This document shows, in pieces, positions 43,701 to 55,700 of a DNA stretch of 64,000 nt (positions are counted from its first letter, which is position 1; every line of letters begins with the position of its first letter). Origin of the DNA: Apostichopus japonicus. Taxonomy: Eukaryota; Echinodermata; Holothuroidea; Aspidochirotida; Stichopodidae. Below the pieces are notes generated by a model, which was given only the letters and a program-made list of their open reading frames with translations, did no database searches and had not been told where the DNA came from. The DNA is taken from NCBI RefSeq assembly GCF_037975245.1, contig NC_092564.1, positions 424,601 through 488,600 on the forward strand, given 5' to 3'. A program made the translations under genes and the position numbers.

Positions 43701-46700
43701 CAATATAGCCTACCCAATAAAGAAATAGGGAGAGGTAATTCTTACAATATAGCCTATCCAATAAAGAAATAGGGAGAGGTAATTCTTACAATATAGCCTA
43801 CCCAATAAAGAAATAGGGAGTAATAACTCTCAAAATATAGCCTACCCAATAAAGAAATAGGGAGAGGTAATTCTTACAATATAGCCTACCCAATAAAGAA
43901 ATAGGGAGAGGTAATTCTTACAATATAGCCTACCCAATAAAGAAATAGGGAGAGGTAATTCTTACAATATAGCCTATCCAATAAAGAAATAGGGAGAGGT
44001 AATTCTTACAATATAGCCTACCCAATAAAGAAATAGGGAGAGGTAATTCCCACAATATAGCCTACCCAATAAAGAAATAGGGAGAGGTAATTCTTACAAT
44101 ATAGCCTATCCAATAAAGAAATAGGGAGAGGTAATTCTTACAATATAGCCTATCCAATAAAGAAATAGGGAGAGGTAATTCTTACAATATAGCCTACCCA
44201 ATAAAGAAATAGGGAGAGGTAATTCCCACAATATAGCCTACCCAATAAAGAAATAGGGAGAGGTAATTCTTACAATATAGCCTACCCAATAAAGAAATAG
44301 GGAGAGGTAATTCTTACAATATAGCCTACCCAATAAAGAAATAGGGAGTAATAACTCTCAAAATATAGCCTACCCAATAAAGAAATAGGGAGAGGTAATT
44401 CTTACAATATAGCCTACCCAAAAAAGAAATAGGGAGAGGTAATTCCCACAATATAGCCTACCCAATAAAGAAATAGGGAGAGGTAATTCTTACAATATAG
44501 CCTATCCAATAAAGAAATAGGGAGAGGTAATTCCCACAATATAGCCTACCCAATAAAGAAATAAGGAGAGGTAATTCTTACAATATAGCCTATCCAATAA
44601 AGAAATAGGGAGAGGTAATTCTTACAATATAGCCTACTCAATAAAGATATAGGGAGAGGTAATTCTTACAATATAGCCTACCCAATAAAGAAATAGGGAG
44701 AGGTAATTCCCACAATATAGCCTACCCAATAAAGAAATAGGGAGAGGTAATTCTTACAATATAGCCTACCCAATAAAGAAATAGGGAGAGGTAATTCTTA
44801 CAATATAGCCTACCCAATAAAGAAATAGGGAGAGGTAATTCTTACAATATAGCCTACCCAATAAAGAAATAGGGAGAGATAACTCTCAAAATATAGCCTA
44901 TCCAATAAAGAAATAGGGAGAGGTAATTCTAACAATATAACCTACCCAATAAAGAAATAAAGAGAGGTAAGGAAGTAAACTGCAGGTTAGGGGCCGGGGG
45001 GGATATTGCATAATATAGGGCTCTTCGCAATTACCTTGTAAGTGATTGGCAAGGCTTGCAGGAGTGTTCCTTTGGGGAGGAAAGACAGCCATTCAAGAGA
45101 CAGCAGACAGAACACAATAAACAAAATCCTTTAATTGAACAAAATGAAAATCTTTTACCAGAAATTATGATAATGCACGACTGTATAAATTGCAAACATC
45201 CAGACCTTCTTACACACAAGAGGCAATTCTTTAGACTATACAGTAGTATAACAGATAACCATACAGATCAACAGAATAATTACTATAAGTCAACAAATAC
45301 ATATTAGAAATAGACTCACTGTTAATCCATACAGATCAACAGACTAATTACTATAAGTTAACAAATACATATTAGAAATAAACTCACTGTTATACCATAC
45401 AGATCAACAGACTAATTACTATAAGTTAACAAATACATATTAGAAATAGACTCACAGTTAAACCATAAAGATCAACAGAATAATTACTATAAGTGAACAA
45501 ATACATATTAGAAATAGACTCACTGTTAATCCATACAGATCAACAGAATAATTACTATAAGTTAACAAATACATATTAGAAATAGACTCACTGTTAATCC
45601 ATACAGGTCAACAGAATAATTACTATAAGTTAACAAATACATATTAGAAATAGACTCACTGTTAATCCATACAGACCAACAGGATAATTACTATAAGTTA
45701 ACAAATACATATTAGAAATAGACTCACAGTTAAACCATAAAGATCAACAGAATAATTACTGTAAGTTAACAAATACATATTAGAAATAGACTCACTGTTA
45801 ATCCAAACAGATCAACAGGATAATTACTATAAGTTAACAAATACATATTAGAAATAGACTCACTGTTAATCCATACAGATCAACAGAATAATTACTATAA
45901 GTGAACAAATACATATTAGAAATAGACTCACTGTTAATCCAAACAGATCAACAGACTAATTACTATAAGTTAACAAATACATATTAGAAATAAACTCACA
46001 GTTAAACCATAAAGATCAACAGAATAATTACTATAAGTGAACAAATACATATTAGAAATAGACTCACTGTTAATCCAAACAGATCAACAGACTAATTACT
46101 ATAAGTTAACAAATACATATTAGAAATAAACTCACAGTTAAACCATAAAGATCAACAGAATAATTACTATCATGGGCGGCGATCCTGGGGGGAAGGGGGG
46201 GATATATCCCCCCATGAAAATGGGTGGAGGGGATGTAATACACCATATCCCCCCCACCAAATGCCAGGGATAAGTATATTTATATGCCTACATTTATGCA
46301 TCATCGTGAATGTACGGCTCTTTTTTAGCTTCATTTCTCGCCTACCATAAACGCAGTGCGATCTTTGCAAATAAAAAGTCTTTATCTTTATCACGATATT
46401 GATATAGTACATACTGTATATGCACCCTCATAGTATTCATATAGGCCCTATAGTAGGCCTACACACGTAAATGTTCCCTCGAACAGCTGAAAATCTCATG
46501 TTACCAGGGTAATGCTTAATACACGTTTCACCTGGATGCCCTAGCAATCGGTACCTAGGAATGTAACTATGTGTTATTGTGTATTGCATGTGTATAGGCC
46601 TATAATAGCCTGCATGAGGCCATTTTCTTCATCGAATAATATAAAAGAGCTCTCGAACATTCTAACGTAGCGCCTGAAACAAGATTGACAGGGGCAATTT

Positions 46701-49700
46701 TCCCAAAATAACACCCGAAATTAAAAAAAAAAGGATTTTGGATCCTGATTATGAGATATTTCGGACATGATATCCCTATTTTAAAGTTGGGTATATGCCA
46801 CTTGGAAACCTTGGGAAGTGCCGTGTCCGGCCATCTAGAGGGTTTGTTAATCCCAAAATTTTCTTGTACGCTTCGCGCCAACTCATGGTGGCGCTACACT
46901 TAGATAGTCAACAAGGTCATATCCCCCCCACTCGGAAGTACGGATCGCCGCCCATGATTACTATAAGTGAACAAATACATATTAGAAATAGACTCATTGT
47001 TAATCCATACAGATCAACAGAATAATTACTATAAGTTAACAAATAGATATTAGAAATAGACTCACTGTTAATCCATACAGATCAACAGGATAATTACTAT
47101 AAGTTAACAAATACATATTAGAAATAGACTCACTGTTAAACCATACAGATCAACAGGATAATTACTATAAGTTAACAAATAGATATAAGAAATAGACTCA
47201 CTTGTTAATCCAAACAGATCAACTGAATAACTACCATAAGTTAACAAATACATATTAGAAATAGACTCACTGTTATACCATACAGATGAACACAATAATT
47301 ACTATAAGTCAACAAATACATATTAGAAATAGACTCACTGTTAATCCATACAGATCAACAGAATAATTACTATAAGTTAACAAATAGATATAAGAAATAG
47401 ACTCACTTGTTAATCCATACAGATCAACAGAATAATTACTATAAGTTAACAAATACATATTAGAAATAGACTCACTGTTAATCCAAACAGATCAACAGGA
47501 TAATTACTATAAGTTAACAAATACATATTAGAAATAGACTCACTGTTAATCCATACAGATCAACAGAATAATTACTATAAGTTAACAAATACATATTAGA
47601 AATAGACTCACTGTTAATCCATACAGACCAACAGGATAATTACTATAAGTTAACAAATACATATTAGAAATAGACTCACAGTTAAACCATAAAGATCAAC
47701 AGAATAATTACTGTAAGTTAACAAATACATATTAGAAATAGACTCACTGTTAATCCAAACAGATCAACAGGATAATTACTATAAGTTAACAAATACATAT
47801 TAGAAATAGACTCACTGTTAATCCATACAGATCAACAGAATAATTACTATAAGTTAACAAATACATATTAGAAATAGACTCACTGTTAATCCATACAGAT
47901 CAACATAATAATTACTATAAGTTAACAAATACATATTAGAAATAGACTCACTGTTAATCCAAACAGATCAACAGACTAATTACTATAAGTTAACAAATAC
48001 ATATTAGAAATAGACTCACAGTTAAACCATACAGATCAACAGAATAATTACTATAAGTTAACAAATAGATATTAGAAATAGACTCACTGTTAATCCAAAC
48101 AGATCAACAGAATAATTACTATAAGTTAACAAATACATATTAGAAATAGACTCACTGTTAATCCAAACAGATCAACAGACTAATTACTATAAGTTAACAA
48201 ATACATATTAGAAATAGACTCACAGTTAAACCATACAGATCAACAGAATAATTACTATAAGTTAACAAATAGATATTAGAAATAGACTCACTGTTAATCC
48301 AAACAGATCAACAGAATAATTACTATAAGTCAACAAATACCTATTAGAAATAGACTCACTGTTAAACCATACAGATCAACAGAATATTTACTATAAGTTA
48401 ACAAATACATATTAGAAATAGACTCACTGTTAATCCAAACAGATCAACAGAATAATTACTATAAGTTAACAAATACATATTAGAAATAGACTCACTGTTA
48501 ATCCATACAGATCAACAGAATAATTACTATAAGTTAACAAATACATATTAGAAAAAGACTCACTGTTAATCCATACAGATCAACAGGATAATTACTATAA
48601 GTGAACAAATAGATATTAGAAATAGACTCACTGTTAAACCATACAGATCAACAGAATAATTACTATAAGTTAACAAATACATATTAGAAATAGACTCACT
48701 GTTAAACCATAAAGATCAACAGAATAATTACTATAAGTGAACAAATACATATAAGAAATAGACTCACTGTTAATCCAAACAGATCAATAGAATAATTACT
48801 ATAAGTCAACAAATACCTATTAGAAATAGACTCACTGTTAAACCATACAGATCAACAGAATATTTACTATAAGTTAACAAATACATATTAGAAATAGACT
48901 CACTGTTAATCCAAACAGATCAACAGAATAATTACTATAAGTTAACAAATACATATTAGAAATAGACTCACTGTTATACCATACAGATCAACAGAATAAT
49001 TACCATAAGTTAACAAATACATATTAGAAATAAACTCACTGTTAAACCTTACAAATGGCAGTTATCATCACTCCTTGAAATAAACACATTAAGATATGAA
49101 TATACTCTTTAAACATTACATATCCTAATTGTACACAAACCATAGTCTACCCAGGTAAGAAATAAAGAGAGGTAATACAAAAGATATAGCCCACCCAATT
49201 AAGAAACAGAGAGAGTTAATTATTCACAAAATATAGCATACCCAATTAAGAAGTAGAGAGAGTTAACTATACACAAAATATAGCATACCCAATTAAGAAG
49301 TAGAGAGAGTTAATTATACACAAAATATAGCATACCCAATGAAGAAACAGAGAGTTAATTATACACAAAATATAGCATACCCAATTAAGAAACAGAGAGA
49401 GTTAATTATACACAAAATATAGCATACCCAATTAAGAAACAAAGAGAGATAATTATACACAAAATATAGCATACCCAATTAAGAAACAGAGAGAGTTAAT
49501 TATTCACAAAATATAGCATACCCAATTAAGAAGTAGAAAGAGTTAATTTTACACAAAATATAGCATACCCAATTAAGAAGTAGAGAGAGTTAATTATACA
49601 CAAAATATAGCATACCCAATTAAGAAACAGAGAGAGTTAATTATACACAAAATATAGCATACCCAATTAAGAAACAGAGAGAGTTAATTATACACAAAAT

Positions 49701-52700
49701 ATAGCATACCCAATTAAGAAACAGAGAGAGTTAATTATGCACAAAATATAGTCTAACCCAGGTAAGAAATAAAGAGAATTAATTACACAAAACATAGTCT
49801 ACCCAATTAAGAAATGAAGAGAGGTAATACAAAAGATATAGCTTACCCATTTAAGAAGTAAAGAGATTTAATACATAAATTATAGCCTACTCAATTAAGG
49901 TTTGCAATTGGCTGTTGAAGTCAATTTGTAATTCCACATACTCACCTGCAGAAGTCATAGTTTGTCATGGTATATTTAGGAGACATTTTTATTGGTATTG
50001 CTATTGGTATTGTTATTGGTATTCAATATCAAAGCCATTTCCAATGCTATGCCTCATACTTTTATTTCTTGTATTATTCTCCAGGCAAAGTACCATCAGA
50101 CACCCCAGCACCACCTCCCAGTTTACCTCCATGTGAGTACCAATAATTACCTCTGCTTTATTGTCTTGCAGTTCTCTATAATACAGAAACATTGCATAAA
50201 GTCACAAAAAGATATATATCTTAAAATTGCAGTATGCCTGTATTACTGCATTCCTGTATGCCTCTATGCCTGTATGTCTGTATTCCTGTATTCCTGTATG
50301 CCTGTAGTCTGAATTAAGCTTATTCATCTTTCTGAGTACATCCATCTTCTAGTCACAGATTAGCTTAAAGGGTGTGAAGACTCGCGCAAAAAGAAACGTC
50401 TAATGCCTGTCATCTGACCTAGTTTCGAATGAGGTGTAACAGAAGTGTTAGACACCACCATTGATACCAGAAAATACACACACACACAGCTTGCTACCAT
50501 GGGTAATTAGACACTAGTGTACAGTCAGTACATACAGCTGCGGTCAATACCCACAACACAGTGTACAAACAATAGAGCGATGGACATCTCAGGTCCAGCT
50601 AGAAGATGATAAGGTATCAAGTTTCATTACTGTACTGTCTTCATTTTGTAGCGACACGAACAAAACGTCACTTGCAAGCAACGGAAAGTTAATTTTTCAG
50701 ATGGCCGCATGCGGTTTGGGGCGAGTCTTCAATGCCTTTTAATTCTGTTTTTCTGTAGATACTCCCTGCCCTACTGCCCAGGATTGGATTCTTGAAGGCG
50801 ACTACTGCTACTACTTCAGTGCTGGAGCCAACACAAGACTTAGCTGGACAGATGCTAATACCTGGTGCATGGATAATGGAGGCTACTTGGTGTCCATTCA
50901 TGGCAAGGATGAACAGGACATGTTGATCTATTATGTAAGATTGGTTTCTCAACATATTAATCATAGGTTGCAGAGATAAAGGAGTTGTAAAATTATTTTC
51001 TTTGTGTAGCTTAATAAGCAAAATGATACTAATGTTTACTTGATACCATAATGACAGGTTATATTAGGATTAAGGATTTCTTTCATTTACTGAGTCACAT
51101 TGTTTGAGAAAATATTTCGGAATAAAAACTTAATCTCGCTCACACTTTTATGAATTTTTAGGGATTTGGAACACTGTTTTTTACTTTCTGTGCTGACGCA
51201 GTTTGTGTTAGATATTTTGGTTAAATATTAAGTGTTTTAGTCGTAGAACTTAACCTTCTTTGACCATTCTTTCAAAGTAATTTAAATCGAAAGAAATACA
51301 TGCATCCTTCGTTCTATAATTCAATAGTTTCTGTTGACACAGCTATTATTATTATTGCTCCTTATTATTTGAGTGTAGTCGTATTTAATGACATTATTCT
51401 TTCTTTTGTACAGGGTAGTACATACAGTTACAACTCACATTGGATTGGAATCAGAGAATACGAGATCTCAGGAACATTGTCGTAAGCAAGCATCAGTTCT
51501 AGTAGATTCTTAAGGTGTTTTTGTTGCCCCTGACTAAGCTATAAAGACTTAAATTAGTCAGCTATGGGTAGGCGGGAGGGTGGCACTGTGTTAGTTTAAG
51601 TCAAGTGTCAGCATTTTAACAAACCTCTGCATTTATTTGTGACAAAAGTTCATAACATCTTAACTGTAAAGGAACATCTTGTCTTGTCTACTTTCGAAGA
51701 CTGTTCTTAGGATTTTATCACTGTTTTAGTTTCTTTATGGTTTGGAATTGTCTAAACTTTCACCTAGTTTAGTATTATATCAGCATGATTTGTAGTTTAA
51801 ACTGCACAAATGTAGCTAGCTTGATATCTGGAATAAGCTTTGTTGTATCTGCCCTTATATAGCCATATCAAAACTAATATGGTATCTGTTAAGGTTTTAA
51901 TACATAGTATATGCCCTTATATAGCCATATTATAACTAATATGGATATCACCAAACACTTTTAATGTTAAATCTGCCCTTATATTAACTAATATGGAAAT
52001 CTGAAATTGCTATTAATATATTGTATATGCCCTTATATAGCCATATCATAACTAATATGGATATCTGGAATACACTTTTAATATGTAGTATCTGCCCTAA
52101 TATAGCCATATCAATACTTATATTGATATCACAATAAAAGCTATAAATATGTTGTTTCTACCATTATTTAACCATATCAAAACTAATATGGATATCTGGA
52201 AAACGCTTTTAAATGTCGTATCTGCCCTTATATAACCATATCATAACTAATATGGATATCTGAAATACGCCTTTAATACATTATATCTACCCTTATATAA
52301 CCATATCATAACTTATATGGATATCTGGAAAAAGTTTTAATTGTCGTATCTGCCCTTATATAACCATATCATAACTAATATGGATATCTGGAATACGCCT
52401 TTAATACATTGTATCTACCCTTATATAGCCATATCATAACTAATATGGATATCACCAAACACTTTTAATGTTATATCTGCCCTTATATTAACTAATATGG
52501 ATATCTGGAATACGCTTTTAATCCATTGTATCTACCCTTATATAACCATATCATAATTATTATGGATATCTGGAATACGCCTTAAATACGTTGTATATGC
52601 CCTATTATAACCATATCAAAACTAATATGGATATCTGGAATACGCCTTTAATACGTTGTATATGCCCTTATATAACCATATCATAACTAATATGGATATC

Positions 52701-55700
52701 TGGAATACGCCTTTAATACATTGTATCTACCCTTATGTAACCATATCAAAACTAATATGGATATCTGGAATACGCCTTTAATACATAGTATCTACCCTTA
52801 TGTAGCCATATCAAAACTTATATGGATATCTGGAATACACTTTTAATATGTTGTATCTGCCCTTATATAGCCATATCATAACTAATATGGATATCTGGAA
52901 TACGCCTTTAATACGTTGTATCTGCCCTTATGTAACCATATCAAAACTAATATGGATATCTGGAATACGCCTCTGATACCTTGTATCTACCCTTATATAG
53001 CCATATCAAAACTAATATGGATATCTGGAATACGCTTTTAATACGTTGTATCTGCCCTTATATAACCATATCGTAACTAATATGGATATCTGGAATACGC
53101 CTCTGATACATTGTATCTACCCTTATATAGCCATATCATAACTAATATGGATATCTGGAATACGCCTTTAATACGTTGTATCTGCCCTTATGTAACCATA
53201 TCAAAACTAATATGGATATCTGGAATACGCCTCTGATACATTGTATCTACCCTTATATAGCCATATCATAACTAATATGGATATCTGGAATACGCCTTTA
53301 ATACGTTGTATCTGCCCTTATATAACCATATCATAACTAATATGGATATCTGGAATACGCCTCTGATACATTGTATCTACCCTTATATAGCCATATCATA
53401 ACTAATATGGATATCTGGAATACGCCTCTGATACGTTGTATCTACCATAATTTATCCATATTAAAACTTATATGGATATCTGGAATATACTTAATCAAGT
53501 TTCATGTGGCTTCATTTTGCCATTACAAACTTTTTCAGTTATAAACACCAGAAATCTTGCTATATGGATCTCTATATATGCCATACAAAATGTTAATCAA
53601 TCATATATGGATTTTGAGGACTGGTATCTAGGTTCTAAATTTGGAGTTCTTGCTGGCTTATGGAATATCTTTGTGGTGGGTTGGTTACAGTTTGGTCAAA
53701 CTTGTGCCAAAGGTCCATTCATGGTATTAAATAATAATGAAATTGCTGTAACTTTGAAATTTTCTTGAGCTCTTGAATGAGATAAACAGGGAGACTCATT
53801 ATTATTCATACCCATTATCTCTAAAACAAAATCATAGGTGATATTTAAAATAGCAAGAGTATTGATGTGTCACATGACAATTATAAACTTTTATCTGCAT
53901 GAAGTAAGTAATCACTGTGGTATGGCTAAGTGTCATTTCCTATGCTTACGACAACAGGTGGTCAGATGGAACACCTATCGATTATGAAAACTGGAATGAA
54001 GGAGAGCCAAATGATTCCAATGGAGAGGAACAGTGTGGAGAGATGTATGCAAGTAAGTCAATACAACATTACCACACAAATCAAACTATATTAATGGAGA
54101 GAAACAGTGTGGAGAGATGTATGCAAGTAAGTCAATACAACATTACCACACAAATCAAACTATATTAATGGAGAGAAACAGTGTGGAGAGATGTATGCAA
54201 GTAAGTCAATACAACATTACCACACAAATCAAACTATATTAATGGAGAGAAACAGTGTGGAGAGATGTATGCAAGTAAGTCAATACAACATTACCACACA
54301 AATCTAACTATATTAATGGAGAGAAACAGTGTGGAGAGATGTATGCAAGTAAGTCAATACAACATTACCACACAAATCTAACTATTTTAATGGAGAGAAA
54401 CAGTGTGGAGAGATGTATGCAAGTAAGTCAATACAACATTACCACACAAATCTAACTATATTAATGGAGAGAAACAGTGTGGAGAGATGTATGCAAGTAA
54501 GTCAATACAACATTACCACACAAATCAAACTATATTAATGGAGAGAAACAGTGTGGAGAGATGTATGCAAGTAAGTTAATACAGGTAATGCTTTATCAAA
54601 CTGTTACTCATTCCTACCTAATATACAGGTATAAATGCTTTATATCAAACTGTTGCTCATTCCTAGTCAATAGAGGGAGATTTTTTCATTCAAACAAGTT
54701 TCTAGAGTTTCCTCAAATTGTAAATGTGTGAGGACAATCAAAAGTTGGTGACATTTTATCTTAACCTAACCAACCTTCCTCATGAGGAAGGGTGGTGGAG
54801 GTGAAGAGGTTCTCTAGATGAACACATCTTTACATAAATGTAATCCAGATTCAGAATTGTATGACTGAAACAAAACTAGTCCAGCATATGCTTATTATAT
54901 GTGATTACTCAGGTGATGGCCTATGGAATGACCTCAATTGTGGAGATCCGACCCCGTTCATCTGCAAGCGTGTGTACAATGAAATCATACCCCAGACGTA
55001 CCCTATCACACCAGCACCATCAGGTTACTGTGCCAATGGCTGGGTACAGCATGGTCACAGGTGTTATAGAATCTATGGTCAATCTAGCAGTGATAGAAGG
55101 ACTTGGTATGATGCCCGTGACAACTGCAATTCTCTTGCTGGAGAATTGGCTATCATCCATGCTCAAGATATCCAATGTAAGTTACATGCAGTAAATAATA
55201 GGAGTGTAATCGTGTTTAGTTGAGGAGCTGTGGTTTAGTAGATTGGAATGTTGTTTTTGTGTTTGGCTAATAATGTTTTAGGGAATTTTGTCATATTATT
55301 GAAAATTTAAAGATAGTTGGAAGTTTATAAACCAGTCAGAATAAGTCAGTTTGATGTGACTTCTAACAATTAAGACCCTCTTGTACAGCTCTGGGAACTG
55401 TTAAGCTATTTCAACCTTCTATTCTGCAAAACGTTGATGTTAAATACACTAATAATTATGAAAGTTAAACCACAGTGAGAGTGAGTCAAATAGATCCATT
55501 TCAACGACTTCACTTAAATTGATGATGCTGCTGCCAAAAATATCAGTGATTGACATTTGATTAATGAATGGTCATAATATTATTCCGAAGAAACAATATA
55601 GGCTGGATTTAACCATGCTTTTAAATGATGCTATACCCCCCCCCCCCTAGACTCACAGAAGATAACCCAACTATGAAATTAATTTATTAAATGAAGACGT

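Larger units (their letters stand above)
37647..44962 (+). repeat. ~44-bp array derived from the E19 donor region (about 150 copies)
   Basis: The 44-bp unit AATAAAGAAATAGGGAGAGG followed by TAATTCTTACAATATAGCCTACCC parallels the E19 junction (CAAATAGAGAGAG|GTAATACACC...CTACCCTATT). The first units (37680-37770) are intermediate in sequence, linking exon edge and array. Each unit keeps AGAGGTAAT, a weak donor. A subset reads GGGAGTAATAACTCTCAAAA. The array is interrupted twice by the same 335-bp insertion, a 2662-bp block having been duplicated. Confidence 0.93.

Noticed and set aside
46170-46881. Short minus-strand frames inside the 786-bp element
   Set aside because: No transposase motif, and they overlap the terminal repeats; the element is non-autonomous.
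1-49900. CRISPR array among the many regular repeats
   Set aside because: Units are contiguous tandem repeats without unique spacers, in a clearly eukaryotic gene.
53472-53768. 98-codon plus-strand frame after the 65-bp array
   Set aside because: Begins within the array, lacks domain similarity and fits no splice phase between E22 and E23.
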